DNA from: Curtobacterium sp. Leaf261
GTDB lineage: Bacteria > Actinomycetota > Actinomycetes > Actinomycetales > Microbacteriaceae
Direction: 5' to 3'
Assembly (NCBI RefSeq): GCF_001422205.1
Contig: NZ_LMMJ01000008.1
Span: 424,915 to 488,914 of the forward strand
DNA length: 64,000 bases
Of the stretch, positions 8,783-17,502 are shown piece after piece. The first letter of the stretch is position 1. Each line of letters opens with the position of its first letter. The position numbers were made by a program, and so were the translations under genes. Under the pieces are notes generated by a model that did no database searches, had not been told where the DNA came from, and worked only from the letters and a program-made list of their open reading frames with translations.

Positions 8783-8819
8783 GGAGTCGCCGCCCCGCGC
8801 GGGTCGCGGCGACGACTCC
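8783..8819. terminator. Hairpin between convergent genes
   Basis: GGAGTCGCCGC pairs with GCGGCGAC-g-ACTCC (one bulge) around a GC-rich loop. It follows the repeat array and probably ends transcription from the MpaB-like gene, and from the reductase on the other strand. Confidence 0.55.
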
Positions 8820-8859
8820 CGCAGACCGACGACAGCGCGTCCGTCCACGCGTGCGGCGC

Positions 8860-9840
8860 TCAGAAGCCGGACGGGGTCCTCGGCGTGTAGGGCGCCTCGA
8901 GCTGCGCGACCTCGTCGTCCGTGAGCTCGAGGTCGCTCGCCGCGACGGCGTCGTCGATGTGCTGCTCCTTCGTCGCGCCGACGATCGGTGCCGTGACGGC
9001 GGACCTGCCCGCCACCCACGCCAGTGCGACCTGCGCCATCGGCACCCCACGGGCGTCGGCGACCGCTGCGACCGCGTCGACGATCGCGCGGTTGGCGTCC
9101 TCGTCCTGGCGGTAGAGGGTCTTGCCGAACTCGTCGGTGCCCTCGCGCTTGGTGCCGGACTCGCCCCACGGCCGCGTCACCTTGCCGCGCGCGAGCGGGC
9201 TCCACGGGATCACACCGACCCCGGTGGCGGCACAGAACGGGTGCATCTCCCGCTCCTCTTCGCGCTCGAGGAGGTTGTACTGGTCCTGCATCGCCACGAA
9301 CTTCGTCCAGCCGTGCAGCTCGGCAGTGTGCTGCATCCGGGCGAACTGCCACGCCCACATGCTCGAGGCGCCGATGTACCGCGCCTTGCCCGCCTTGACC
9401 ACGTCGTGCAGCGCCTCCATGGTCTCCTCGATCGGCGTGACCGGGTCGAAACGGTGGATCTGGTAGAGGTCGACGTAGTCGGTGCCGAGTCGTCGGAGCG
9501 AGGCATCGATCTCGTGCATGATCGACACCCGGCTGAGTCCGGCCCCGTTGCGGCCCTCGCGCATCCGGTTGAACACCTTCGTCGCGATGACGACGTCCTC
9601 GCGCGGGGCGAGCTCCTTGAGGAGCGTTCCGGTGATCTCCTCGCTCGACCCGGCGGAGTACACGTTCGCGGTGTCGAAGGTGGTGATCCCGGCCTCGTAG
9701 GCGCGGCGCACGAACGGCCGGGCGTCGTCGATGCCGACGCTCCACTCGTGGGAGCCCTTGTCCGGCTCCCCGTAGCTCATCATCCCGAGGACGACGGCGC
9801 TGATCTCGAGGCCGGTGGTGCCGAGTCGTGTGGTCTTCAT
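8860..9840 (-). CDS. Aldo/keto reductase
   Basis: 326 residues, a full-length AKR barrel. The catalytic tetrad can be read as Asp in FDTANVY, Tyr in NVYSAGSSE, Lys in VVIATKVF and His in LYQIHRFD. The layout (ERNLLEREEEREMHPFC-like middle segment, SPLARGKV, GATKEQHIDDAVAA) matches the group of NADPH-dependent reductases related to YajO/TAS. It reduces aldehydes or ketones; the natural substrate cannot be told. Its ATG overlaps the stop of the upstream mycothiol-type gene (ATGA), so the two are translated together, which may suggest a detoxification role. Confidence 0.9.
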   Translation of the reverse strand: MKTTRLGTTGLEISAVVLGMMSYGEPDKGSHEWSVGIDDARPFVRRAYEAGITTFDTANVYSAGSSEEITGTLLKELAPREDVVIATKVFNRMREGRNGAGLSRVSIMHEIDASLRRLGTDYVDLYQIHRFDPVTPIEETMEALHDVVKAGKARYIGASSMWAWQFARMQHTAELHGWTKFVAMQDQYNLLEREEEREMHPFCAATGVGVIPWSPLARGKVTRPWGESGTKREGTDEFGKTLYRQDEDANRAIVDAVAAVADARGVPMAQVALAWVAGRSAVTAPIVGATKEQHIDDAVAASDLELTDDEVAQLEAPYTPRTPSGF

Positions 9841-10403
9841 GCGGAGGTCCGTTCGTCGCGGCCGGTGACCGCCAGCAGCCGCGTCTGCAGCGTGGCGTGG
9901 TCATCGACCTGGATGGGTGCGTCGTAGAGGCCACTCGCGGCCAATGAGTCGATCTGTGGCTCGAACACCGTCCAGACCGCTTCGACGAGTCCGTCGTCGA
10001 GGTGTTCGTCCGCGCCGGTCGCGCGCGCGAGGTCCCACGAGTGGATGGCGATGTCGGAGGTCTGTTCCCGCAGGTACTCGCCGGCGGAGACGGTGTCGGT
10101 CTGCAGGTGGACGTCCGTGTCCAGGGACGCCGACGACCACGCGGCGCTCGCTGCGGCCGAGAACCGCTGCCACGCCGCGACGAGGTCGTCCCCGATCGGC
10201 TCGAGGTCGGCCTCGGCCTGCTCGTACGCGCACCCGCTGAGCAGCAGGGGGATCCAGCGCTGCTCGTCGATGACGTGGGTCACGAGGTCCCTCGTCGTCC
10301 ACTCGGTGTCGGGCGTCGGTGCGTCCCAGTCGGTGACCGCGGTGAGGCGGCGACCGAACTCGGCGGCGGCACGCGCCTGCAGGTCGATCCAGTCGTGGGC
10401 CAA
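9837..10403 (-). CDS. DinB-fold protein, mycothiol-dependent maleylpyruvate isomerase / TIGR03086 type
   Basis: 188 residues from a TTG start at 10403 that has AGGAG placed 7 nt upstream; the longer open frame (to 10658) codes an Arg-rich, unlikely N-terminus. The helical bundle carries the metal-ligand pattern of the family: TRDLVTHVIDEQ early and DIAIHSWDLARATG later, each giving a His. These proteins bind zinc or nickel and use mycothiol, the actinobacterial thiol. The reaction here is unknown. It is the first gene of a two-gene unit with the aldo/keto reductase. Confidence 0.75.
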   Translation of the reverse strand: MAHDWIDLQARAAAEFGRRLTAVTDWDAPTPDTEWTTRDLVTHVIDEQRWIPLLLSGCAYEQAEADLEPIGDDLVAAWQRFSAAASAAWSSASLDTDVHLQTDTVSAGEYLREQTSDIAIHSWDLARATGADEHLDDGLVEAVWTVFEPQIDSLAASGLYDAPIQVDDHATLQTRLLAVTGRDERTSA

Positions 10404-10706
10404 GGTCGTGCTCCTGTCGTACGGGTGGTGCCGGCGAGCGCCGATGCACCGGGCGCGGCTGCGCCGGTGCGCGTCCTGGTGAACGCAGGCCGAGGGTGTC
10501 GTGTTCCCGGACTGCTCGGCCGGGAGGATCGCCAGCGGTGCAACGGTACGCCGCACGGTGAGCGCGTGGTCGGGTCGCGCCTCCCGTCTGTGGACGGATG
10601 TTGCGGACCGCGCGCTGTGCAGGACGAGCGCCCGGAACGACGGAACCCCGGCGCCCACCGGGCACCGGGGTTCGTCGGGGCAGCGATGCCGCCCGGACAG
10701 CGAGAC
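10404..10706. other. 303-nt gap between minus-strand genes
   Basis: This gap should hold the promoter of the 10403 gene. It contains a 7-bp hairpin (GCACCGG/CCGGTGC, 10446-10470), a half-copy of the dispersed palindrome core (GCCTCCCG, 10579-10586) and, at its distal end, the yceI terminator. I see no convincing -10/-35 pair and no small gene. Confidence 0.5.
10643..10673 (-). terminator. Terminator of the yceI-like gene
   Basis: GAACCCCGG pairs perfectly with CCGGGGTTC (9 bp, 13-nt loop), starting 34 nt beyond the stop codon of the YceI gene. There is no T-run. Confidence 0.65.
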
Positions 10707-11264
10707 CTACGCCTTCGGGGCGAACTGCAGGTCGAGCGTGATGGTGACGTCGTTGCCGAGCGTCAGGCCGCCTGCCTCGGTCGCGGCGTTCCAGGTCACG
10801 CCGAACTCGGTGCGGTCGATCTTGGTGGTCGCCTCGACGCCGAGCTTGGTCTGGCCGTAGCCGTCGGTGGTGATGCCGCCGAACTCGGTCGTGAGGGTGA
10901 CGGGCTTGGTGACGCCCTTGAGCGTGAGGTCACCGTCGACGAGGAGGTCGTCACCGTCCTCGCGGATGCTCTTCGAGGTGAACGTGATCTCCGGGAACTC
11001 GTCGGCGGAGAAGAAGTCGCTGGTGCGGAGGTGGCCGTCGCGCTGCTCCTGGCCGGTGTTGACGCTCGTGATCTCGATCGTCGCGGTGATCTTGGTGTCG
11101 AGGGGGTTCTCGCTGGTCTCGAGCGTGGCGTCGAACTTCTCGAACTTGCCCTTGACCTTGCTGATGGCGAGGTGACGGACGCTGAAGGCGACCTCGGAGT
11201 GCGTGGGGTCGAGCACCCAGGTGCCTGCGACGTAGCCCGGGATGGTGGAAGCGGTGATGGCCAT
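10707..11264 (-). CDS. YceI-family polyisoprenoid-binding protein
   Basis: 185 residues, the usual length of the family. The start at 11264 has GAGGAG 6 nt upstream; the 18 extra residues in the open frame are Arg/Pro-rich and unlikely. The lipocalin-like barrel shows GTWVLDPTHSEVAFSVRHL at the N-terminus, DGHLRTSDFF in the middle and DLTLKGVTKPVTL towards the end, all typical. YceI proteins bind long polyisoprenoid or amphiphilic lipids. This copy has no signal peptide, so it is probably cytoplasmic, as in many actinobacteria. Single gene with its own terminator, divergent from the glycan cluster. Confidence 0.9.
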   Translation of the reverse strand: MAITASTIPGYVAGTWVLDPTHSEVAFSVRHLAISKVKGKFEKFDATLETSENPLDTKITATIEITSVNTGQEQRDGHLRTSDFFSADEFPEITFTSKSIREDGDDLLVDGDLTLKGVTKPVTLTTEFGGITTDGYGQTKLGVEATTKIDRTEFGVTWNAATEAGGLTLGNDVTITLDLQFAPKA

Positions 11265-11713
11265 GAGTTCTCCTCGTGGTGATGGTCTGGGACGTGGTCT
11301 GCCGGATGGCTCGATCATGCAAGCGCATCGATCTGTGAGTGTATTCCATCATCGGACAAAAAAGTTAGAGCGACAACCATTTGTTCATCCGGGCCTGCGG
11401 GCTGCCGCGCGCCCCGGCTGCCGCGTGTGAACGCCGGGTGACGTGACTCTGGCAATGGGCTGAGGGTGTGTGTACCCCTGCAAACGACTTCCGCGATGCC
11501 CCCGAATGAGTGACATGACCCGGCGTGTGCCCCCCGAACGGGTGCGCCCAGTCCGGGGCATCATGAATGTGTCTCGTCTTCCCAGAGCACATCGCCGCAG
11601 CACGACACCCCGCACCATCGCCGACAGCGCCGCCGGCACCGGCGTCTGACAGTTCCCAGTCCGACCCGCCGCGCCCACCACCGTCGTTCCCGATCCCACG
11701 GAGGCCCTGGTCC
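11265..11713. other. 449-nt divergent intergenic region upstream of the glycan cluster
   Basis: The yceI-proximal part is unusually A/T-rich (about 11335-11390, with a run of six A) and is probably the promoter area. The middle holds small hairpins, for example GGGT-gtgtgt-ACCC near 11465-11478 and CCCGaaCGGG near 11535. An open frame runs from 11567 into the GT2 gene, but its first 49 residues are Pro/Ser-rich and have no ribosome-binding site. The long leader could be regulatory; I cannot match it to a known riboswitch. Confidence 0.4.
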
Positions 11714-13234
11714 ATGAGCAGCACCCTGATCACCACACTCGCATCCCACGGCTCGACCCTCGCGGGCGCGCTGCTCCAGCCGAGCCAGAACGGTCCGGCG
11801 AACGACACCCCGAACCGTGGCACGACCTCGGTGCCGGCCGGTGGCTCGGGTGCGGTCTCGGGCAGCGCGTGGAGCATCGGCGAGTGGATCGGGTACTCGG
11901 CGCTCATCGCCATCTCGGTGCTGCTGACCTGCATCGCACTGTCCACCCTCTGGTGGATGCTGCACGCCTGGCGCTCCCGTGACGCACTGAAGTCGACGAG
12001 CTTCAGCACCGACCCGCTGCCCGCCGCACACCGCTTCACGCTGCTGGTCCCCGGTCGTCACGAGCAGGATGTCATGGGGCAGACCCTCGACATGCTCGCG
12101 ATGCAGGACCACCCGGACTTCGAGATCATCGCCATCGTCGGCGAGGACGACCCGGAGACCGACCGCGTCGTCCGTGAGGCAGCGGCGCGCCACCCGGAGC
12201 TCATCCGCGTGGTCGTCGACGACACCCTGCCGAAGAACAAGCCGAAGGCGATGAACCTCGCGCTGCAGTACGCCACCGGCGACATCGTCGGCGTGTTCGA
12301 CGCCGAGGACGAGGTCTACCCGAAGCTCCTGACGCTCGTCGACTCCCGCTTCCAGGAGACCGACGCGGACGTCGTGCAGGGCGGCGTCCAGCTGATGAAC
12401 TTCAAGTCGAGCTGGTGGAGCCTCCGGAACGTCCTGGAGTACTACTTCTGGTTCCGCTCGCGCCTGCACTTCCACGCCGAGTCGAAGTTCATCCCGCTCG
12501 GTGGGAACACCGTCTTCGTCACCAAGGAACGCCTCGACTGGTCGGACGGCTGGGACGCGCACTGCCTCGCCGAGGACTGCGAGCTCGGCGTGCGGTTGTC
12601 CGCGGACGGCGCGAAGGTCGTCGTCGCGTACAGCCCGGAGGCGGTCACCCGCGAGGAGACCCCGCCCACGTTCACCTCGCTCCTCAAGCAGCGCACCCGC
12701 TGGAACCAGGGGTTCCTCCAGGTCCTCGCGAAGGGCGAGTACAAGAAGCTGCCGACCGCGAAGCAGCGCTTCTTCGCCCGGTACCTGCTGATCATGCCGT
12801 TCGTGCAGGCCGCGACCGGACTCCTCATCCCGCTGAGCGTCCTGATGATCGTCTTCGTCAAGGTGCCGACCGCCATCGCCCTGGTGTCCTTCATCCCGGT
12901 CGCACCGACACTCATGCTGCTGGCCGTCGAGATCGTCGGGCTCGGGGAGTTCGGGCGCATCTACAAGGAGAAGGTCCGGATCCGCGACTACGTCAAGCTC
13001 GTGCTCGGACTCATCCCGTACCAGATCTTCCTCGCCGCAGCAGCCGTGCGGTCCGTCGTCCGGCACGCCCGCAAGCAGAACGGCTGGGAGAAGACGGAGC
13101 ACACGAACCAGCACCGCTCCGCACAGCCGCAGGTCACCGGGTTCCCGAGCGCCGTGACCGACCCGTCGGCAGGCCAGTCCGCCGGGCAGCCGGTCCTCGC
13201 CATGGCCGGGACGACGAACGGAGATGACCGATGA
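11714..13234 (+). CDS. Processive family 2 glycosyltransferase (cellulose-synthase-like)
   Basis: 506 residues. A short N-terminal region leads to a membrane helix (about 58-82), then a GT-A domain with a D-D motif (GEDDPETD), the metal-binding DAED at 196, the catalytic AEDCELG and QRTRW at 326. D, D, ED and QxxRW together mark processive beta-glycan synthases such as cellulose, hyaluronan or poly-GlcNAc synthases. Three or four membrane helices follow (about 350-470). Unlike BcsA it has no PilZ domain and no BcsB partner nearby. The ATG is preceded by GGAGG at 10 nt spacing. It is first of a plus-strand cluster and its stop overlaps the next ATG. The sugar is unknown. Confidence 0.85.
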   Translation: MSSTLITTLASHGSTLAGALLQPSQNGPANDTPNRGTTSVPAGGSGAVSGSAWSIGEWIGYSALIAISVLLTCIALSTLWWMLHAWRSRDALKSTSFSTDPLPAAHRFTLLVPGRHEQDVMGQTLDMLAMQDHPDFEIIAIVGEDDPETDRVVREAAARHPELIRVVVDDTLPKNKPKAMNLALQYATGDIVGVFDAEDEVYPKLLTLVDSRFQETDADVVQGGVQLMNFKSSWWSLRNVLEYYFWFRSRLHFHAESKFIPLGGNTVFVTKERLDWSDGWDAHCLAEDCELGVRLSADGAKVVVAYSPEAVTREETPPTFTSLLKQRTRWNQGFLQVLAKGEYKKLPTAKQRFFARYLLIMPFVQAATGLLIPLSVLMIVFVKVPTAIALVSFIPVAPTLMLLAVEIVGLGEFGRIYKEKVRIRDYVKLVLGLIPYQIFLAAAAVRSVVRHARKQNGWEKTEHTNQHRSAQPQVTGFPSAVTDPSAGQSAGQPVLAMAGTTNGDDR

Positions 13235-15219
13235 GCGCCGGAACGACCCACCCCGCGGCGGTCCGCACGACCCCGACCGTCCGCGCGAGAGCGACGCAGC
13301 AGTCCGGCATCGCGCGCTGGTTCGCCGTCCACGCCAGGAACATCGCCTGGATCACCCCGGTCCTCGCGATCGCGGCCGTCGTCCAGTCGATCAACATGAC
13401 CGGCAACCCCCAGCGCATCGACGACGAGGGCACCTACACCGCGCAGGCGTGGGCGATCTCGCACCTCGGCGAACTGACGCACTACACCTACTGGTACGAC
13501 CACCCACCGCTCGGCTGGATCCAGATCGCCGGGTACACGCAGTTGACCGGGGCGTTCCTCCGCTACCCGTTCGCCGTCGACGCAGCCCGTGAGGCGATGG
13601 TGTTCTTCACCGTCGTGTCCGCCCTGCTGCTGTTCGTCCTGGGCCGCAAGCTGCGGCTCTCCCGCGCCGGTGCGATCGTCGCGCCGTTGGTCTTCGCGCT
13701 CTCGCCGCTCGCCCTGCAGTACCACCGCACGGTGTACATCGACAACGTCGCGACCCCGTGGCTCATCGCTGCGTTCGTCCTCGCCCTCAGCAAGCGCCAG
13801 CAGCTCGCCGGGTTCGCCGCTTCGGCCGCGTGCCTCGGCATCGCGACGCTCTCCAAGGAGACGTACCTGCTCGCCCTGCCGTTCCTGGCGTGGACGATGA
13901 TCCGGAACAGCGACCGCAGCACCCGTCGGTACACGCTCAGCGTCGCCGGTGCCGTCCTCGTGATCATCGGTGGCGGGTACCTGATGCTCGCAGCGGTGAA
14001 GGGCGAACTCGTCCCCGGTGCCGGGCGGGTGAGCCTCCTCGAGGGGATCACCTACCAGCTCGCGTCCCGGAACGGCAGCGGATCCATCCTCGACACCTCG
14101 AGCCTGGCCTTCGACGCCGCGAAGCAGTGGTGGCAGCTCGACCCGACGTTCATCATCGTCGGTGTCCTCGCCGCGGTCGTCGGGCTCTTCCTGAAGCGCA
14201 TCCGTCCGATCGCCGCGATGATGATCTTCCTGCTCGCGATGATGTTCCGCCCGAACGGGTACCTGCCGGTGCCGTACGTGATCATCCTCGTGCCGTTCGG
14301 TGCGCTGCTCATCGCGTACGCCGGCGAGCGCGCCGTGATCGCGGTGATGGGCATCAAGCGGAAGCGCGTCGCCCTCCGCCGTGCCGTCGGCGTGACGTGG
14401 CTCGCCGCCATGGCCGCCGCCCTCGTCGTGGCGGTGCCGCTCTGGACCGGGCAGCTCCGTGGGTTCTTCCTGACGAACCTCGACCAGCCGATGCAGCAGG
14501 CCGAGACCTGGGTCGGCGACAACGTCGACAAGAGCTCTCGACTGCTGGTCGACGACGCCATGTGGGTCGATCTCGTCAATGACGGCTTCGCCAGGAACAA
14601 CGTGATCTGGTACTACAAGCTCGACACCGACGGCGCCGTCATCAAGCAGTCCCCGAACGGTTGGAAGGACTCCGACTACGTCATCACGACGGACTCGATG
14701 CGGACCGGCGGGAACTCGTCGGCCGACGTCGCGAAGGCGATCAGGAACTCCACGGTCGTCGCGAGCTTCGGGACCTCGAACCAGCAGGTCGACGTCCGAC
14801 GGATCCACTCCGAGGGGCAGGCGGCCGCCGACCAGGCGATCACGAAGGCCTCCGACCTCCGGAAGACGATCGGCACGCAGCTCTCCGAGAACCCGTCGCT
14901 CGACGCGAACGCCGGCACGAAGAGCCAGTTCGCGGCCGGCCAGGTCGACCAGCGTGCGGTCATCGTCCTCGGCCAGCTGCTCTCGGCCGGCACGGTGCAC
15001 GTCGATCGGTTCACGCCGATCGAGGGCGAGGACGGACAGGTCTTCCGACGGGTCGTCCTCGAGGGGTCGTCCGTCAGCGACACGCTCCGCATCGAACAGC
15101 AGATCCGCGCCATGGACGGCACCTACGCACCCGAATCGATCGACCGCGACGGCAGGCAGCTCGTGCTGACGTTCTCGGCCACCGACCCGGCGACCTCGGT
15201 CGTCACTCCCACGCCATGA
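13231..15219 (+). CDS. GT39/PMT-like membrane glycosyltransferase
   Basis: 662 residues with about ten membrane helices in the first 430 residues and a C-terminal extracytoplasmic domain of about 220 residues. The acidic motif RIDDEGTY (about 63) lies in the first loop after helix 1, where the PMT/ArnT superfamily has its catalytic Asp, and YDHPPLGW follows near 89. Such enzymes move a sugar from a polyprenyl-phosphate donor to an acceptor outside the membrane. The start overlaps the GT2 stop (ATGA). A polyprenol-phosphate-mannose synthase gene 3 kb downstream could supply the donor. Acceptor unknown: the GT2 polymer or a secreted protein are both possible. Confidence 0.85.
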   Translation: MSAGTTHPAAVRTTPTVRARATQQSGIARWFAVHARNIAWITPVLAIAAVVQSINMTGNPQRIDDEGTYTAQAWAISHLGELTHYTYWYDHPPLGWIQIAGYTQLTGAFLRYPFAVDAAREAMVFFTVVSALLLFVLGRKLRLSRAGAIVAPLVFALSPLALQYHRTVYIDNVATPWLIAAFVLALSKRQQLAGFAASAACLGIATLSKETYLLALPFLAWTMIRNSDRSTRRYTLSVAGAVLVIIGGGYLMLAAVKGELVPGAGRVSLLEGITYQLASRNGSGSILDTSSLAFDAAKQWWQLDPTFIIVGVLAAVVGLFLKRIRPIAAMMIFLLAMMFRPNGYLPVPYVIILVPFGALLIAYAGERAVIAVMGIKRKRVALRRAVGVTWLAAMAAALVVAVPLWTGQLRGFFLTNLDQPMQQAETWVGDNVDKSSRLLVDDAMWVDLVNDGFARNNVIWYYKLDTDGAVIKQSPNGWKDSDYVITTDSMRTGGNSSADVAKAIRNSTVVASFGTSNQQVDVRRIHSEGQAAADQAITKASDLRKTIGTQLSENPSLDANAGTKSQFAAGQVDQRAVIVLGQLLSAGTVHVDRFTPIEGEDGQVFRRVVLEGSSVSDTLRIEQQIRAMDGTYAPESIDRDGRQLVLTFSATDPATSVVTPTP

Positions 15220-15296
15220 CGCTCGGGGTCCCACCCCGAACGCCCCGGCACCCATCCACGACGCGGACGTCCCATCCGCGGACAAGGAGCAGCACG

Positions 15297-16136
15297 ATGT
15301 CAACCCGAGACGCAACGACCTCCACCATCCCCACCCAGCGCCGCCGTGGGCGGTTCGCCCTCGTCGGCGGGATCGCACTCGCGGTCGTCGCCGCATCGAT
15401 CGGCATCGGCGCGCCGGCGAACGCCGCGGAGTCCGACGGATGGCTCCGCGTGGCGCACCTGTCGCCCGACACCAAGGGCGTCGACGTGCAGCTGTCGAAC
15501 CTGTCCGGCGGTGCGAGCATCTTCGAGCTCGACGACGTCAAGTACGGGCAGGTGAGCGACTACAAGGAGCTCGCCGCCGGCACCTACGTGCTGTCGATGC
15601 GCGCCACGAACGCCCCGGACTCGACGCCGGTCATCTCGACCGACGTCACGGTCAAGGCCGGGTCCCCGACCACCGTCGTGGCGTACGGCAAGAACAAGTC
15701 GTTGAAGACGGCCGCCTACACCGACGACCTCACGGCGCCGGCGGACGGCAAGGCCCGACTGCGCCTCGTGCAGGCCGCCACGAACGCCAAGACGGTCAGC
15801 ATCACCACGACCGAGGGCACGAGCGTGGCCAAGGACGCCAAGTTCGGCACCGCGACCCAGTACGCCACGATCGGCGCCGGCAAGTGGTCGCTCAACGTCC
15901 GGGGTGGCGGGCAGACCGGTTCCGCCGACGTCGACCTGGCGAGCGGCTCCGTCTCGACACTGTTCGTCCTCGACAACGCCCAGGGCAACCTGACGGTCGT
16001 CCCGGTCGTCGACAGCGCCTCCGTCGGGGCGACCCCCGTCGGCGGTGTGCAGACCGGCGGTGGCGGCGCAGCCGCGACACCGATCGACACGATCGGCCAC
16101 GGCATCGCCAAGGCCGTGAACACGCTGGTGCGCTGA
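15297..16136 (+). CDS. Secreted DUF4397 protein
   Basis: 279 residues from an ATG with AAGGAG 7 nt upstream. Residues 1-43 are a signal peptide (QRRRGRF, a hydrophobic stretch, then a cut after APANA). Residues about 48-240 hold the beta-rich DUF4397 domain, beginning WLRVAHLSPDTKGVDVQL, with an internal second half at ARLRLVQAATNAKTVSI. A Gly-rich stretch (GGVQTGGGG) near 250 is followed by a short amphipathic end with no membrane helix and no LPXTG. DUF4397 proteins often sit beside class F sortase genes in actinobacteria, as here. Function unknown; a surface-exposed binding or anchoring protein is the likeliest reading. Confidence 0.85.
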   Translation: MSTRDATTSTIPTQRRRGRFALVGGIALAVVAASIGIGAPANAAESDGWLRVAHLSPDTKGVDVQLSNLSGGASIFELDDVKYGQVSDYKELAAGTYVLSMRATNAPDSTPVISTDVTVKAGSPTTVVAYGKNKSLKTAAYTDDLTAPADGKARLRLVQAATNAKTVSITTTEGTSVAKDAKFGTATQYATIGAGKWSLNVRGGGQTGSADVDLASGSVSTLFVLDNAQGNLTVVPVVDSASVGATPVGGVQTGGGGAAATPIDTIGHGIAKAVNTLVR

Positions 16137-16169
16137 CCGGACCCGCACGTCAGGTTCCGGACCGCGTTC

Positions 16170-16213
16170 CGGACAGGAGGCACGGGGCGGCCCCGCACCG
16201 CGCCTCCCGTCCG
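16170..16213. terminator. Imperfect hairpin of the dispersed GCCTCCCG family
   Basis: CGGACaGGAGGC pairs with GCCTCCcGTCCG (about 14 of 16 positions) over a GC-rich loop, 34 nt after the DUF4397 stop. It splits the cluster into two parts and may weaken transcription into the GH8 gene. One of several copies in the window. Confidence 0.55.
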
Positions 16214-16323
16214 TCACCGTGCCGTCCGACGACCGGACAGCACCTGGAGAACCCGACCACCGACCGACGCACTGACCACACGGGCCGCCCGCATCGCGGG
16301 ACCGTGAGCCCGGAGAGGACAGC

Positions 16324-17502
16324 ATGACGAGGAAACAGTGGATCCCCATCGCCGGCATCGCGGCAGCAGCGGTGCTCGTCACCGGCGGCATCGCCGTGGC
16401 AGCGGTGCACCCGTGGAGCGGCGACGACGGCCCAGCGGGGACGGCAGCCGAGCAGCCCAGCTCGACCGCGACCTCCGGAACCGCGGAGGATGCCGGTCGG
16501 TCCGCGGCGACGCTCCGCAGCGACTTCATCGACGACTACGTGCAGGGCGGCCGTGTCGTGCGCACCGACCAGGGCGGCGACACCGTGAGCGAGGGACAGG
16601 CCTACGGCATGCTCATCGCACTCGCGTCCGACGACCGCTCGACCTTCTCCGACATCTGGACCTGGACGAGGAAGCACCTGCAGGGCGACGACCATCTGCT
16701 CGCATGGCGTTGGCAGGTCGACGGTGGCACCGCGGACGAACAGTCCGCGAGCGACGCCGACCTCGATGCCGCCAGGGCACTCGTCCTCGCCGGCAAGCGG
16801 TTCGACGAGCCGTCCTACACGAGGGCGGGCACGCAGATCGCCGGAGCGATCCTGGCGAAGGAGACCGTGATGACCGACGTCGGCCGGATCCTCCTGCCGG
16901 GTCCGTGGGCGAAGACCGGCGACCCGTACAAGTACGACGCGTCCTACGCCTCCCCGGTGGCGTACTCGCTGCTGTTCGCGGCGACGGGCGACGACCGCTG
17001 GAAGGAACTCGAGACCGGCTCCCGTGCCGTGGCCGAGAACATCCTCGCGAAGACCGACCTGCCGAGCGACTGGGCGCAGGTCCACCAGGACGGTTCGGTC
17101 GACCCACTCGCCTCGCCGAGCGGCGACAGCGGACCCGTCGTGTACGGATGGGACGCCATGCGCATGCCGCTCCGGTTCGCCGAGTCGTGCTCCGCGGACG
17201 ACCGGACGATCGCCGGCAGCATCGCTCCGACACTCCGCAGGTCGACGCAGCTCGCGGCGCAGCTCGACCTCGGTGGCACGGCCGTCACCGACTCGACGAG
17301 CGCGCTGGCGTACGCAGCCCGTGCCGCGAGCGAGCAAGCCTCGGGATCGACGAGCGCTGCCACGAAGGACCTGGCGCGTGCCGACCGCACCGCTGCCACG
17401 ACGCCGACCTACTACGGCGACGCTTGGGCGGCGCTCGGCGCGACCATGCTGACCTCCGACGCGCTCGGCGGGTGCGCCGCCGACGGTGGGAGTGCATCGT
17501 GA
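16324..17502 (+). CDS. GH8-family glycoside hydrolase, membrane-anchored or secreted
   Basis: 392 residues with GGAGAGGA before the ATG. The N-terminus (MTRKQW then a hydrophobic stretch to residue 30) is a signal anchor or signal peptide. The GH8 (alpha/alpha)6 barrel is marked by SEGQAYGML (Glu at 90, the expected general acid), WRWQVDGGTADEQSASDADLDAARAL, and later YGWDAMRMPLR. GH8 enzymes cut beta-1,4 glucans, chitosan or xylan, and one of them (BcsZ) works inside cellulose synthesis operons. Here it sits with a processive GT2, so trimming of the polymer it makes is likely. The start of the sortase overlaps its stop (GTGA). Confidence 0.85.
   Translation: MTRKQWIPIAGIAAAAVLVTGGIAVAAVHPWSGDDGPAGTAAEQPSSTATSGTAEDAGRSAATLRSDFIDDYVQGGRVVRTDQGGDTVSEGQAYGMLIALASDDRSTFSDIWTWTRKHLQGDDHLLAWRWQVDGGTADEQSASDADLDAARALVLAGKRFDEPSYTRAGTQIAGAILAKETVMTDVGRILLPGPWAKTGDPYKYDASYASPVAYSLLFAATGDDRWKELETGSRAVAENILAKTDLPSDWAQVHQDGSVDPLASPSGDSGPVVYGWDAMRMPLRFAESCSADDRTIAGSIAPTLRRSTQLAAQLDLGGTAVTDSTSALAYAARAASEQASGSTSAATKDLARADRTAATTPTYYGDAWAALGATMLTSDALGGCAADGGSAS

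Noticed and set aside
9837-10658. The full 273-residue frame for the mycothiol-type protein
   Set aside because: The first 85 residues are Arg/His/Pro-rich and unlike the family. The TTG at 10403 has AGGAG at proper spacing.
11440-11560. A riboswitch in the GT2 leader
   Set aside because: Small hairpins exist but none of the conserved cores of known riboswitches (c-di-GMP, ydaO, SAM, glmS) can be recognised. It remains described as a leader only.
12988-15396. An 802-residue minus-strand frame over the GT39-like gene
   Set aside because: No domain, no ribosome-binding site, extreme Arg/Asp content. The plus-strand membrane protein is a clear family member.
11714-17502. A standard bacterial cellulose (bcs) operon
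   Set aside because: GT2 and GH8 suggest it, but there is no PilZ domain, BcsB, BcsC or BcsD and the sugar specificity is not shown.
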